DNA of 64,000 bases from Haberlea rhodopensis (GCA_907163345.1 CAJQUN010000513.1:124001-188000); one strand, 5' to 3'; positions 21,860 to 35,801 are shown, counted from the first letter of the stretch. Numbers and translations: made by a program. The notes: generated by a model from the letters alone, not told the origin.

Positions 21860-23283
21860 AACTCCCCCATACTTACTCTTTACTCGACCTCGAGTAAATC
21901 AGATAAAACTACAATATTTTTTCTTGGCTCATAGCATCATAATAAACTAACTTATTCTCACTTTAATGCCTCAACAATTTTAAACATCCATAGTAATGAA
22001 AGGCGGTGAAAAGTTAATAATGGAACAAGTTCAATCCCTAAACATTTCATACCCAACAAAGCAGTGAACGTGTGTGTGTGGTCATAAACAAGTGTTTGTG
22101 TACAAATTATAGATCCAAAAGATGCAAATCCACAATAGTTCAAGTCATACACTAACACAAGTATAAGCTCACTTGCACACTCTTCTCCACTATCTTAGCT
22201 ACTTTGCAAACACAAATCAAGTAGGTCTTTATTAGCTTGTAGTGTGGCCTAGATATTGGCTTATGAAAGAAAGGTAAGGATATATCAAGTAAGAGAGTAT
22301 GATGATATGCACACTAAAAGCTTCTCTTCTTGCTTGAATTTTTCAGCTTTTAACTCAACATTTTTTTTCTTCTTTTGTGCCTTGGCTCCCCTTGGAGTCA
22401 TATTTTTATCTATTTTTCTCAAGGCATTCATTTTCTTTCATGCATTCCATTCTTTTGACAATAAAGCTCACAAAACATTTGAATCATTGATAACATAAGT
22501 GCATGTGAATGAAACTCATCATACTCCCTTCAAAGGTATGGATAGAATTCATATTTAGGCTCATTAGGGAAGGATGAGAAGCTAGTCCAATAATGTCGAA
22601 TGTGGGTCGTTTGTATGCTTAACATACAACCATTCTTTTGCATTAAGGCTCAAAAAGGGTACTAGTGATTGATTTTCTTTACATGGTAGGCTTGAAAGGC
22701 TCAAACGCATCGAAGATTGCCTATATCACTTTCATGTTTGCAAGTAGTCTAGACATGCGCCTCAAAGAGCATGTAGTTAAGTTCTAGCATGTATTAGAGA
22801 CTTCTTAAGACTATCACAAAGTTCACACAATCTTCACTAAGCTATGCACACTTCACAAGTCATGACAATAATGTGCTCAAAATATTCAACTACTAGGTTA
22901 AAGTAAAATTTGCATTAGAGTTCAAAGTGTTCCAAGGTTAACAATTCACCTATGTTCAAAAGCATGCATGATATCAATTAGGTTTCATCATGGGCTAGTG
23001 ATTCTAAGCATGTGTTCATTACTAACTATGAGCTCAAAATTTTTAAAATTTTCGATTTTATTTTTTGTATTTTTGTAATAGAAAAGAAATAACACATCAT
23101 TAATCCCTCCCCCATACTTAAATCTTACATTGTCCCCAATGTAAGGCAAAAATACAAGAAAAGAGAAAAGACTAACTACTAAAGCAATAAAAATAAAAGG
23201 GAGAAAGGAAACTAACTCTCCTTGGGTTGCCTCCCAAGCAGCGCCTCTGTTTAATGTCGGTGGCCCGATGCTAGTCCTCGTGA
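21860..23283 (-). other. Athila 3' region: PPT, palindrome, no envelope-like gene
   Basis: Next to the LTR the reverse complement has AAGTATGGGGGAGTT, the PPT. The palindrome TTTACTCGAGGTCGAGTAAA spans 21879-21898. A second purine-rich tract, with aagtatgggggagggatt on the minus strand, lies near 23110. Many Athila copies carry an envelope-like ORF here; I find none longer than about 80 codons and none with membrane segments worth calling. Confidence 0.7.
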
Positions 23284-26200
23284 TCAGTCGAAGTGAGGTG
23301 GATCCTCTAGAGCCACCTTGACATTCACTTGTCCACCTTCCTCGTCTTGGACACCCTCGTAGTAATGCTTCAATCGGTTACCATTCACCTTGAATGTCTT
23401 AGTGGTGTCCAAACTCTGAATTTCCACTGCACCATGAGGATATACATTAGTAATGATGTAAGGTCCATGCAATCTAGAACGAAGCTTACCTGGGAATAGG
23501 CGAAGGCGTGAATGGTAAAGGAGAACTTTTTGACCATTTCAAAACTCCTTCTTGGTATCATTTTGTCATGGAAGTCCTTCGTCTTTTCCTTGTAGATCCT
23601 TGCACTCTCATATGCCTCATTCCTTATTTCTTCAAGTTCTTGCAATTGCAACTTGCGATGCAAGCCACTCTCATCATAGTTCATGTTGAAATGCTTCACA
23701 GCCCAGTATGCTCTATGCTCCAACTCTACAGGAAGATGACATGGTTTACCAAAAATGAGTCGATATGGGGACATACCTATTGGAGTTTTATACGCAGTTC
23801 GTTAAGCCCAAAGTGCATCATCCAGTCTTAAGCTCCAATCCTTCCTCGTCGGGTTGACAGTCTTTTCCAATATGGCTTTGATTTCTCGGTTAGAGACCTC
23901 GGCTTGGCCATTCGTTTGTGGATGGTAGGCGGTGGAGACTTTATGGGTGACATGATATTTCTTGAAAAGACTTTCCACCGTCCTATTGCAGAAGTGTACC
24001 TCGATCACTGATGATAGCTCTCGGGATTCCAAACCTAGAAAAAAGGTTATTGTTTGATAAAATCTGCAACAACTTTGGAATCGTCAGTCCGGGTAGCAAT
24101 AACTTCTACCCATTTTGAAACATAATCAACAGCAAGAAGTATATAAATATGACCATGAGAAATAGGGAATGGTCCCATAAAGTCGATGCCCCATACGCCA
24201 AAAATTTCAGAAATAAGAATGGGTTGTTGAGGCATCTCCTTTCGTTGGGAAATATTACCGGTCATTTGGCATTGCGCACAGTTCTTGCAAAAGTGGTAGG
24301 TATCACGAAATAGGGTAGGCCAAAAGAATCCACACTCTAGCACCTTCCTAGACGTCCTCTTTGCACCAAAATGTCCCCCACAAGCATAGGAATGACAGAA
24401 CTTAATAATGTTATTTACCTCAGTTTCGGGTATGCATCTCCTAGTGATTTGGTCCGCACAGTTCTTCCATAGGTAAGGATCATCCCACACGTAGTACTTT
24501 GCATCACTCCTTATCTTAGCTCTTTGAGACCTAGATAATTCAGAAGGTAGTACATTAGAAGCTAAGAAGTTCACAATATGAGCATACCATGGAAGATTGT
24601 CGCTTATGGAGAGTAGATGCTCATCCGGGAATTCCTCCTTCAAACAAAGTTCCTCATCCACATGTGGTAGACGGCTTAAGTGATCCGCTACTTTGTTCTC
24701 GCTGCCCTTCTTATCCTTGATTTGTATATCAAACTCACTCAAGAGCAAAATCCATCTTATCAACCTTGGTTTGGCCTCTTTCTTCCTCATCAAATAGCGA
24801 AGAGCTGCATGATCAGAATACACAATGACTTTAGTACCAAGTAGATAAGATTGAAATATTTCAAGAGCAAAAACAACTGCTAAAAGCTCTTTTTTAGTAG
24901 TGGAATAGTTCCGTTGAGCATCATTCAAGGTCTTTGAGGAATAGTAGATGGCATGTGGTGCTTTCCCCTCCTTTTGGCCTAAAACAGCACCAACCGCATA
25001 GTCACTGGCATCACACATGATCTCGAAAGGCTTACTCCAGTCGGGTGGTTGTATGATGGGGGTGGAAGTCAATGACTCCTTCAGTCGATCAAAAGCTCTC
25101 TTGCTTGCTTCATCCATCTCAAAAGAAACATCCTTTTGTAATAGCTTGCACAAAGGTGTAGCTATCTTAGCGAAATCCTTGATGTACCTCCTGTAAAAAC
25201 CTGCATGTCCAAGAAAAGAGCGCACATCCCGAACACAAGTAGGATAAGGTAAAGACTGCATAACATCAATTTTTGCTTTGTCTACCTCTATACCTTTAGC
25301 AGAAACGACATGCATCTTTTTAAAACAAGTGTAAGACTAGCAAGACAATCATTGAATGAGTTACCGTAGATAGTAAAATTGTCCATGGATACCTCTAGAA
25401 TATGCTGAATAAACTCAGAAAAGATGATAACGATACACCGTTGAAACGTGGCTGGAGCATTGCACAGTCGAAAGGGCATGCGGGGATAGGCGAATGTGCC
25501 AAAAGGGCATGTGAAAGTAGTCTTTTCTTGGTCCTCCGGTGCAATAGCAATCTGAAAATAACCCGAATAACCATCAAGAAAATAATAGTATGAATGGCAA
25601 GCTAACCTCTCAAGCATTTGATCAATGAAGGGTAGAGGGAAGTGATCCTTTCGAGTCACAGCGTTTAGCTTCCGGTAGTCTATACACACTCGCCATCCAT
25701 TTTGAATACGTGTGGGCACAAGTTCGTCTGTTCTGTATCACAGTAATACCGGTCTTCTTTGGTACCACTTGGATGGGACTGACCCATTGACTGTCGGAGA
25801 TAGGGTATATCACCCCAACCGCTAAAAGCTTCAAAATCTCCTCTTTCACCACATCCATCATAGGTGGGTTAAGCTTCCTTTGGGGCTGACGTGTAAGGCT
25901 TCCTCCTTCTTCAAGTAGAATGCGGTGCATGTATGTGGAGGGACTGATTCCCTTGATGTCATCTATAGTCCAACCAATTACAGTCTTGTGCTCCTTGAGC
26001 ACATGAATAAGATCTTTCTCTTGTTCATCCCCCAACTTGCTAGAGATGATCACTGGTAATGTATTTCCTTCACCGAGGAATACATATTTTAGATGGCTAG
26101 GTAGTGGCTTCAACTCTATGGTAGGTGCCTGCAAAATAGATGGAAGAATTCTAGTGTTAGAAATAGGCAATGATATAAAAGAAACGTTACCTAATTGGTG

Positions 26201-27295
26201 TAGCTCAGGTGTATCATCCAAGGCATCTATGGTATCTTTCAACTCATACAACTTCTCATCCTCCTTCTTCATATCCATGGTAAGAGAGACTTCCAAGACG
26301 TCTTTCCCTACAATCTCAAAAACTTCCTGTGACAAATAGTCAATGATATCAATAGAATACACAGTGTCATCATCATTGCAAGGATATTTCATTGCATCAT
26401 AAATGTTAAAATTAACAATCTCACCATCAAATTCCATAGCAAGGGTACCACTATGCACATCTATCTTAGTCTTAGAAGTTTTGAGGAATGGTCTTCCTAA
26501 CAAAATGGGACTACTCTTATCACCATTCTCCATATCAAGGACATAAAAATCCGCAGGGAATACCAATTCGTTCACTTGCACAAGCACATCCTCAATCACA
26601 CCCCTAGGATATGCACTAGCCCTATCCGCTAGTTGATTAACCACTCCAGTAGAGTTCAGAGATCCAAGTTGTAGAGAAGCATATATAGAATATGGCATGA
26701 CATTAATTGATGCTCCTAAATCTAACATGGCCTTTTCAAGGCGAGTGTTACCAATTGTGCACGGAATAGAGAACATACATGGGTCCTTACACTTGGTAGG
26801 GATTTTTCTTTGGATCACCGCAGATACGTTTTCTCCCAAGTCAATCTTTTGAGATCCCTTCAACCTATGATTCCTCTTTGCAGTGCATAATTCTTTCAGA
26901 AATTTTGCATAGCGAGGTACTTGTTGAATTGCATCAAGTAAAGGGATGTTTACCTCACATCGGCGAAAGGTTTCGTATAGACCTTTAAGTCCGGCATCTT
27001 TCCTATTATCTTTTAATGCTTGAGGGAAAGGGGGCGGTACTTTATATTCAGAAAAGGAGGGGGACTTACCTTTTGGTACTTCTTGTTCCATGGTGGTCTT
27101 GTCTCCAACTTTAGCTTCCTTTTCTTCATCACCCTTGGGTTTATCTTCCACCTTCTCCTCCGGTATTTCCAGTTCTTTACCACTCCTAAGCGTGACCGCA
27201 CTTGCATTTTCCCTTGGATTCACCACTGTTTGGGATGGTAGGGTGGTCGATCCATGTGCTTCAACACGATTTAACGCGGTGGCTAGTTGACCCAC
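23284..27295 (-). pseudogene. pol: Athila pol: protease, RT, RNase H, integrase (broken)
   Basis: Protease (about 26700) has DLGASINVMP, the usual Athila form of the Asp-x-Gly-Ala-Ser motif, and ILLGRPFL. RT spans about 25380-25900 with VCIDYRKLNAVTRKDHFPLPF. The catalytic box reads SMDNF where FMDDF is expected, so one metal-binding Asp is lost. RNase H (24650-25050) has YYSSKTLNDAQRNYSTTKKELLA-type motifs. Integrase (23400-24480) has the zinc finger with CAQCQMTG, the core GIDFMGPFP and DYVSKWVE, then AYHPQTNGQAE. Frameshifts near 25700, 25300, 24040 and 23400-23470 and a stop at 23802 separate the pieces. It cannot make a working polyprotein. Confidence 0.92.
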
Positions 27296-27411
27296 TTGAG
27301 CGTTCAGGTTTGAATGCTTGATCTTGTTTCCTGTTGAGATTTTGTAACATTATGAGCAAGATCTTGAATAATATTTTCTAACCTGTCACTCGTAGAGGGG
27401 TAATTAGATTG

Positions 27412-28560
27412 TTATGCCCTCTGAAAGGGTGGTCGGTAAGGTGGTGGATGTTGTGGCTGTTGTGGCACTTGAGGTGGAACGTGATTCATCGATTGTGGTC
27501 CATAGCTCAAGTTAGGGTGGTCTCTCCATCCTGGGTTGTATGTGTTGGAGTAAGGGTCATATTTGCATTGAGGTTGCCCCGAAAATCCACCTGCTGCATT
27601 CACTTTCTCAACAGATGATTCCTGAAGTGATGGGCATGAATCTGTAGTATGAATCATCTCCAAACATATTCCACATGGCTTCACTGTCTGTCCATTTCCT
27701 CTTGCCATTTGACGAACAAGAGAGGTGAGGCTAATAAGTTGTTGTTCTAAGTTAGACACGTTTACTTCTCCTTGTTTCCGTTGATTCGGTTCATTCCTAA
27801 AGTTGCCAAACTACTGTGAGTTGGCCGCCATGTTTGCTATCAAGCTTCTTGCATCCTCCGGTGTCTTATCCACAAAAGCTCCACCGCTTGCAGCGTCAAC
27901 CAAGTTCCTGTCACTAGATAACAAACCCTCATAAAAGTATTGTATGAGTAAATGTTCACTTATCTGGTGTTGTGGACAGCTTGCACACAACTTCTTGAAG
28001 CGCTCCCAGTACTCATGCAATGTCTCTCCCGTGTACTGTCGAATAGAGTAGATCTCCTTCCGTATATTAGCTGCCCTTGATGATGGAAAGTATTTTTCTA
28101 GAAACGTCCTCTGGAGATCATTCCATGTTGTGATCGATCCGGATGGTAGGCAGAATAACCAGTCCTTTGCAGCGTCCTTCAAGGAAAAAAGGAAAGCTCT
28201 CAACTTGATTTGCTCCTCAGTAATTCCAGTCGGTTTCATAGTGGTGCAAACCACATGGAACTCCATCAAATATTTATGAGGATCTTCTCCTGCAAGTCCA
28301 TGGAAAGATGGCAACAAATGTATTAGTCCATATTTCAGTTCAAAATTAACATTAGTTGCAAGAGTAGGAAAAGTAATGCAAAGAGGTTGTTGGTTCAAAT
28401 CCGGATTGGCCAGTTGTCGTAAACTCCGATTTGCATCCATGGTGTTCCTTTCTTCCTCTTCTTGCCTTCGGTTTTCTCTTCTTCTCCGATGTAGTGTCCT
28501 CTCGATCTCCGGATCGTAGTGAATATTGTCTTCTTGATCAGAGGGATCACCTGTACTCAT
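27412..28560 (-). pseudogene. gag: Athila gag (broken)
   Basis: The most likely ATG is at 28560 (MSTGDPSDQED); the frame is open further upstream into the LTR, but that is not a natural start. The capsid region has SFHGLAGEDPHKYLMEFH, FLFSLKDAAKDWL and LEKYFPSSR, diagnostic of Athila/gypsy gag. A stop at 27811 separates this from the zinc-knuckle part (27412-27759), which has CGICLEMIHTTDSCP and a Gln/Pro-rich tail. The product would form the particle shell and bind genomic RNA. Confidence 0.88.
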
Positions 28561-28600
28561 GAACAAACAACACGAGTATAAAACGAAATAAATAAAGCGA

Positions 28601-30066
28601 TGTTTATCGCGTACGCCCAAATTAACCCTCTCAAGTTAATAGCAATAAATATGTAGTAGCGTGAGTAGGGATCGATCTCACAGGGAAGTGACTACTTTTA
28701 TGCTAACAAGTGTCAAAATAGGGGGTTTTGAATTTGTTGAACTATAACTAAATCAAACGAAAGCAAATAAAAATTCTAGTTTATCAAGATTAAAAAGCGA
28801 TTCTTGGTTTTCGGTCAACTTTACCTTTGGAAATCATTCACTTGATCATCAAATTACTAAACATAAGAATTCATTCAATTATTCATCAATTGAAAATTTA
28901 ATTCCTTACTTACCTAAATCGCGGTCAAAAAGAAAACAACATTCAATTCGACACTTATCAAATCTTTAATCAAAACTACAGCCGTTAAGATTTAATCAAT
29001 GATCGTTTCAAAACTAGTAAGTTTGATGAATCTAATCAATAAAAACTACAGTCGTTAGAATCAATCATCAAATCGTTTTTCCTAAAAATTTAATAACACC
29101 AACAGCAGGTAATTATCAATCTTAGTTGCTTCTCAATTAGCATTAGATATTGCATGTGATTACTAGGTGATCAATCTATCAATCAAATACAACAATCATA
29201 AGAATCATAATCTGAAAAACAAATTGAAATTGAATTAAAAATTCCACATTCAAACCAAAATTTTCACAAGTTTTTCTATTCCAAAGGCAAGTATCCCTCA
29301 ACCAAGAATCAAGGTGTTTAGCCTTGCATAATTAAATCTAAAACTAACAAAAATTGTATTAAAAACATTAAACAATCAATAGAAAAGGAAGTTACTAAAG
29401 CGAAGCACGATTCCGGCTTGTTGAATCCGTCTTCGTTCTTCGAGCGTCTTTACAAAAATCGGAAGAAAATTATTCTAAAAATTTTAAAAATCTGTTCTAA
29501 GCTCTCAAAAATCTCCTCAAGAGGCTAATTTTCGAGTATGAAAAGGTATGGAGGCTGGTGAGTAGGTTAGATTATATGTAGGAATGAAAGAAATCAAGTT
29601 CCCAATATTTCCAAAATACCGCTGGCGATCGATCGCTAGCTCTTTTTTTTCGGCAGAATTACTTAGGCAATCGATCGCCACTTTTCTCGCGATCGATCGC
29701 CTGGCTCTAGTGGACTTTGGCGATCGATCGCCTAAACCTCGCGATCGATCGCTGCTTCGTGAATTTTGTTACTCAACTTTCTGTCCATAGGCGATCGATT
29801 GCCTCTTCCATGTTGTCGATCGCCTCATGCAATCGATCGCCTCCTCCAAAATTACATTTTTAGCCTTTTTCTTGATCCACATTGAGTCCTTATTAGCTCC
29901 AAAGATTTTCTTGACCTTTATTCACCTTAGTTAGCTCGATTTATTTTATTCCACCTACAATTACACAAATATACGATTAGGTAGCATATGTATCAAATTA
30001 ACCATCAAAACATACCAAATCGTAAACAATTAAACGCAATAGATGTGTCTATTTCTAGTCACATCA
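28601..30066 (-). repeat. 5' LTR of the Athila element
   Basis: Matches 20485-21859 and the short outer piece at 11947-12040. Right end ..gtcacatca, followed by the atagt target copy. The inner boundary (28595-28601) is uncertain because the two copies differ there. Confidence 0.88.
29620..29850. repeat. GCGATCGATCGC palindrome cluster (Athila 5' LTR)
   Basis: Eight or nine copies and near-copies. It is better preserved than the copy in the 3' LTR. In element orientation it begins about 0.22 kb into the LTR. Confidence 0.93.
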
Positions 30067-30071
30067 ATAGT

Positions 30072-33000
30072 TTCGGGTAATGCTGCACCATATGCTGCTC
30101 CGTCTCCCACGTGGCCTCCTCGACACCCCTACGATCCCACTGAACCTTTACCATCGGTATAACCTTGCTCCGAAGTCTGCGATCCTCTCGACCCAGAATT
30201 CTAACCGGTCGTTCCACGTAGGACACATCTGAACCCAACTGAACCTCTGAGGGCTGTAAAACATGAGACGGATCTGGCTCATACTTCCGCAACATAGAGA
30301 CATGGAAGACGTCATGTATACCAGACAATGACGGCGGTAGATCCAAACGGTAAGCCAAAGTACCGATGCGCTGTAATATTTCATATAGCTCAACATACCT
30401 CGGAGACAACTTCCCGCGCATACCAAAACGAACCACACCTCTGAAAGGTGAGATCTTCAAAAAGACCTTATCTCCCACTTGGAATTCCAACGGTCGCCGC
30501 CGTTTATTAGCGTAGGTTGCTTGCCTATCCTGAGCCACTTTCATTTTCTGACGGATCACTTTGATTTTCTCTTCCATTTCTCGAATCAAATCTGGTCCCC
30601 CGACCGTCTTACTAGTCAAGTCCTCCCAGTACAACGGTGACCTACACCGTCGACTCTAAAGAGCTTCGAATGGGGCCATCTGAATGCTCGCCTGATAGCT
30701 GTTATTATAAGAGAACTCTACTAGTGACACTGAATCTTGCCACGGAGTATCAAACTCCAATACACATGCCCTCAACATATCTTCGAGCGTCTGTATGGTA
30801 CGCTCTGTCTGACCATCTGTCTGAGGGTGATAAGCTGTACTCAGTCTCACCTCCGTACCCAAAGCTGACTGGAGACCTTCCCAAAAATGTGATGTGAACC
30901 GTGGGTCTCTGTCAGACACAATCGAGACTGGAATCCCATGCAACCTTACCACGCCCCGTACATACAATTGGGCCATCTTTAAGTATGTGTATGACATACA
31001 ATAAGGGATGAAGTGAGCTACCTTTGTCAATCTATCCACGATCACCCAGATCGCATCATATCCCGAGGCAGTCCTTGGCAAGTGGGTCACAAAGTCCATA
31101 GATATGTGTTCCCACTTCCACTCCGGTATCTCTAAACTCTTCAATTCGCCACCAGGCATCTGCCTCTCCGCTTTTACTTGCTGACAAATCAAGCACTTCT
31201 TGACAAAGGTGATGACGTCTCTTTTCATCCGCCTCCACCAAAACTGGTCGCATAAGTCCTTGTACATCTTCCTCCCATCTGGATGTATGCTAAACCTGCT
31301 GCTATGAGCACGATGCAAGATCCCTTGACGCAACTCCAGTGCCCTCGACACTACCCAATGGTTACCAAGCCTCAAGGAACCATCTCCTGCCACTCTGAAC
31401 TTTGATGACTGACCCAGACGTAAATATGATAACCATCTCTGCACCTCAACGTCTGACATCTGAGCTTTCTGATAGATTCAAAGATGTTCGGCTCTGCCAA
31501 CAGGGTCGATACATGTACTGGTGATGTATCTACATCAAAGTCATATCCCAGATGACAATAGGAAGTCATCATGGCTAATAGCTGAATAACATCCTCCGCG
31601 GTATACTTCACATTCCTACTCAAAGCATCAGCTGTCAGGTTCGCTTTCCCCGGATGGTACTCTATCTCACAGTCATAGTCCTTGAGCAAGTCCATCCATA
31701 TCCTCTGCCTCATATTCAGCTCTGCTTGGGTGAATAAGAACTTCAAGCTCTTATGGTCCGTATAAATGGTAAATGAAGTGCCATATAGGTAATGCCGCCA
31801 AATTTTCAAGGCGAAAATGATAGCCGCCAGTTCCAAATCATGTACTGGGTATCTGGTCTCATGAGGCTTCAACTGCCTCGAAGCATAAGCCACCACGTGT
31901 TTATCCTGCATCAGTACACAGCCCAAACCCTGCAGTGATGCATCCGTGTACAAAGCAAACCTCTCGTTCTCCGAAGGAATCACTAATACAGGTGTTGTAG
32001 TCAACCCGTGCTTCAACTCTTGGAAGCTCTGCTCACATGCCTCAGACCACAAGAACGGAACTCCTTTCTGAGTCAACTGCGTCAACGGCTTAGCGATCTT
32101 AGAGAATCCCTCGACGAAACGTCGGTAATAACCCGCTAAACCAAGGAAGCTCCGGATCTCGGGCACAGATGTAGGTGCAGACCAATCCATCACTGCCTCT
32201 ACCTTCCTAGGATCCACAGATATCCCATCACTAGAGATCACATGCCCCAAAAACACCACGCTGATCAACCAAAATTCACACTTGCTGAGCTTGGCGTACA
32301 ACTGATTGTCCCTAAGAGTCTGAAGCACTGCTCTCAAATGATTCTTGTGATCTTCCTCACTCCGAGAGTAGATGAGTATGTCGTCAATAAATACTATGAC
32401 GAACTGATCAAGGTATGGTTGGAACACTCGGTTCATCAAGCTCATAAAGACAGCTGGGGCGTTTGTCACTCCAAACGGCATGACCAAGAATAAATAATGA
32501 CCCTAATGGGTCCGGAATGCTGTCTTCTGCACATCTTCCTCTCTAACTCGAATCTGATGGTACCCCGACCTCAAATCAATTTTACTATACAACCTCGTGC
32601 CCTGCAACTGATCAAACAAGTCATCGATCCGCGGAAGAGGGTATTTATTCTTCACTGTGGCCTTGTTCAATTGTTTGTAATCGATGCACAGACGCATCGA
32701 TCCATCTTTCTTTTTCACAAATAATACAAGCGCACCGCAAGGTGATACGGTGGGGCGTATGTAACCCTTGTCAAGGAGTTCTTGTAGTTGCTCTTTCAAC
32801 TCCCTTAACTCTGCAGGTGCCATCTTGTAAGGGGCATGAGAAATAGCGGGTGTTCCCGGCAGCAATTCAATCACAAACTCGACTTGGCTACCCGGTGGAA
32901 ATCTGGGAATCTCCTCCGGGAATACATCGGCAAACTCCGCGACTACGGGTATATCCTCGACCCTTAACTCTTCCTTCTTATCAACAACATCAATGGCATA

Positions 33001-34531
33001 AATAAGATAACACATATGCCCACGTTCCAATAACTGAGCCATCTTAATAGCCGATATCAATGGAATTTTTGAGCGGGAACCATCCCCATAAAAAGTCCAC
33101 TGAACCCCCAAATCAGATCTGAACTGAACTGTTCTCTGTCTGCAGTCCACCACTGCCTGATACTTGTTCAGTACATTAATGCCCACAATGCAGTCAAAGT
33201 CTGATATTTCCAGAACAATCAAATCTGACTTCAACTCGTTGCCCTCAAAATAAATGAGGCCGTCAACAACACACCGATCATCAATCATACTCTTTCCAGC
33301 GGGTGTCGAGACCAGAAGAGGCGTGGGCGAGGAGACGTGCATATGCGGTGCCTCTCCACAAAACTCGTCGACACAAAGGAGTGTGACGCACCTGTGTCTA
33401 TCAAAATAAAAGCAGGGTGCGTAAATAAATGACACGTACCTGCTATCACTTCCTCTAGAGCCGCTGTAGCCTGCTCCCTGGTCAGAGCGTACACTTACCC
33501 TTGAGGTGGCCCCAACGGCTGACCTCCCAATGGTCTCGGTGCAAACGGTGGTCTTTGTTGCACTGCCTTGTCTAAAGGTCTCCCCATAGTGTTCTGTTGT
33601 CCTCCCAGATTAGGACATTCTCGAGCAAAGTGGCAATGCTTACCACATTCAAAACAAGCAGAACACTCTTTCACCGAGTGGGGTCCCCCGCAAAGGAAAC
33701 ATCTAACTCTCCCATAATTACTTGCTTGTGACTGTCCCCTGTTTGACGGGCCATTATTCCCACGGTTTCCCCTTCCACGCACATCAGGCCGTCTACCACT
33801 GAATCGGGAAGCTGATGAGTTCCCCCTTGGCTTAAAATGGTCGCCCTTGGTTTCAAGTTTTCCAGGGTCGATCTCTGTGGTGGTGCTGGAGGTGGCGTTA
33901 CAGTCGGATATGCACCCACTCCCAATTCTGCCTGCTCGGCCCGTGCAAGGGCGTCATCAAACAAGTAGGGCCATAAGTGATCACCCTATCATACAATTCA
34001 GGCCTCAAGCCCTTCATGAAGTGCCTCATCTTCGCTTGAGTATTTGTGGCGACAATAGGTACATATCTGAGCAAAGAACGGTAGTGAAGAGCATAGTCTG
34101 ACACCGGCATAGTACCTTGTTTTAGGTTAGTAGATTCATCCCCCTTAGCTTCCCGTGCAGCAGCCGAAAAATACCGGGTCCAGTTTATATCGTGACCTTG
34201 AGCCTCATGTTCTAACACCGTGGTCTTCCACCACATTAGTGCCTTCTTGGACAGTTGGAATTCTGCTAACCTTATCCAGGCCGACTTCGCACAAGGAGCC
34301 GCCACGAAGATTTGCTCCATCCTTTCTAACCACTCTTCGGCCTGTTCCCCTGTCTCAGTTCCTTCAAACATCATGGGTCGGTATGCAAGGAATTGAGTCA
34401 AGCTCAGTTCCCCGGGCAACAGCTGCTGTTCAGATGGTTCTTCGCCCAAAGCTGGTGGTGGTTAGAGGATTTGTACGCCCGGCACTTGCATTAACACTCA
34501 CTGCGTCTCCTATATCGATATTTGCTGCCAT
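30072..34531 (-). pseudogene. gag-pol: Chromovirus gag-pol with chromodomain (broken)
   Basis: The gag ATG is at 34531 and a frameshift follows near 34449. Capsid region (33900-34449) with MFEGTETGEQAEEWLERME. Zinc knuckle CFECGKHCHFARECP (33640-33690). Protease LIDTGASHSF (33370-33410). RT has CIDYKQLNKATVKNKYPLPRI (about 32650), a nonsense codon at 32503 and the catalytic FIDDIL (about 32370). RNase H (31650-31950) has YTDASLQGLGCVL and KANLTADALSR. Integrase zinc finger CLICQQVK (31190), core MDFVTHLPR, VSDRDPRFTS and AYHPQTDGQTER, then a nonsense codon at 30656. C-terminal chromodomain-like segment VERPVRILGRE to VEEATWETE (30090-30220), which in this lineage targets integration to heterochromatin. 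A frameshift lies near 31450. The Athila insertion removed the last few codons. Confidence 0.93.
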
Positions 34532-34720
34532 GCTGTAACACAATGGTTAACAATAACACCAAAAACAGTTCATATAATACGCCGTTAGATAACATGAGTA
34601 ACAATAACCAAAACATGTTAGTGTAACATTTATATACTCTATGTGCATTAAACATGTTTAAAAGAGTACCTAGCCAACCTATTGCTAAGGCTACCCTTCA
34701 CTCATTCCCGGGTTCTCTAA
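34532..34720 (-). other. Chromovirus leader between PBS and gag
   Basis: About 190 bp of untranslated leader. No ORF, repeat or strong stem is recognised. Confidence 0.5.
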
Positions 34721-34737
34721 CCACTGCTCTGATACCA
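34721..34737 (-). other. Primer binding site of the chromovirus
   Basis: The reverse complement reads TGGTATCAGAGCAGTGG, an exact initiator tRNA-Met 3'-end match over the first 12 bases, four bases inside the LTR. Confidence 0.92.
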
Positions 34738-35305
34738 CTAATGTAAGGCCTCTCTACCTTAACAGTGTAAAAAGAATATAAATAGGGCTAACATGCATTA
34801 AAGACAGTTTATGGTTCCGGTTGTAGCCTTGAGCTAACAGGATTACAGGTCAACAATAAAATTCCAAAAGCTAATTAATTACATTCCCAACAATGAATGT
34901 TAATACTATAGATTTACACTACTCCTAGAGTAGAGACTATCCAAAAATCCAGTATCATAATTCCTTAATGCTCCTCGTAGCTCACTGCCTCAACCCGGCC
35001 CATAGCCCTCCAAGTCCAAAAGGTGTACCTACAGGAACAACTCACCATGAGCATATACATCACCATTCAACAAAATCCAAGCACAATAACAAAATTAATT
35101 CCATGAGATATATTTGTATGTATGCTCCCTGATTTACCACATTAGCACATTTTCATTGTTGTTCCTGTTTCATAAACTCATGCACAAAATCATTAGTCCA
35201 TAATATAATGATCGATACCACGTTCCAGTTATAACCACAATATTCCACATTAATCACTAGAAATGTGACTGTTCCGGTCCTGTTACAACAGCGGAATTTT
35301 AGGAC

Positions 35306-35450
35306 CCCTCGCTTCGACATATAGCGGCATCATATGATATCCCTCGCTTCGACAATGACAGCGGCATGTACATCGCTTCGACATGACAGCGGCAAATATC
35401 ATATTACCACCGCTTCATATGACAGCGGCAAGTACCTCCCTCGCTCGTAT
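35306..35450 (-). repeat. Hairpin cluster in the chromovirus 5' LTR
   Basis: Same CCGCT..AGCGA units as at 10386-10540. One unit reads accgcttcat where the other LTR has atcgcttcat. Confidence 0.7.
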
Positions 35451-35801
35451 ATAACAACTACCGGAACAATCAAGCATTTCCAACCACATATGTATAAACA
35501 CAATACTTGAGTCCACAATCATAATGCATCACCATTATCTCATTATATATCAACACATTTCGTAATCCACACTTGTCCACGATATATATAGCCAAAAGCG
35601 TAAGAACACATTTTACCGTCCGATGCCCGTACGTCTCACTACGTACCTTAGTCTCAAAAGTGGAGAAGTTGAAGAACATTATCTCCTTGAAGTTGTTGGT
35701 ACCTGGGATGGTTCTACACAACCATACAAATCAATATTAGAAGCCAATTATAGTCCAATATCCAAAAATCCCACAAAATATCCAAAAACACAATATTTTG
35801 C

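Larger units (their letters stand above)
11947..30066 (-). mobile_element. Athila-type Ty3/gypsy retrotransposon, split by LARD-A
   Basis: LTRs of about 1.47 kb lie at 11947-12040 plus 20485-21859, and at about 28601-30066. They are flanked by ATAGT at 11942-11946 and 30067-30071. Minus-strand gag-pol (23284-28560) has Athila-like gag and protease. A PPT is next to the left LTR. No canonical PBS is seen left of the right LTR, and the gag ATG is only about 40 bp from it, so most of the leader is deleted. No envelope-like ORF remains. Confidence 0.88.

Noticed and set aside
21860..23283. Envelope-like gene of the Athila element
   Set aside because: Position is right, but no ORF over about 80 codons and no membrane or signal segment pattern.
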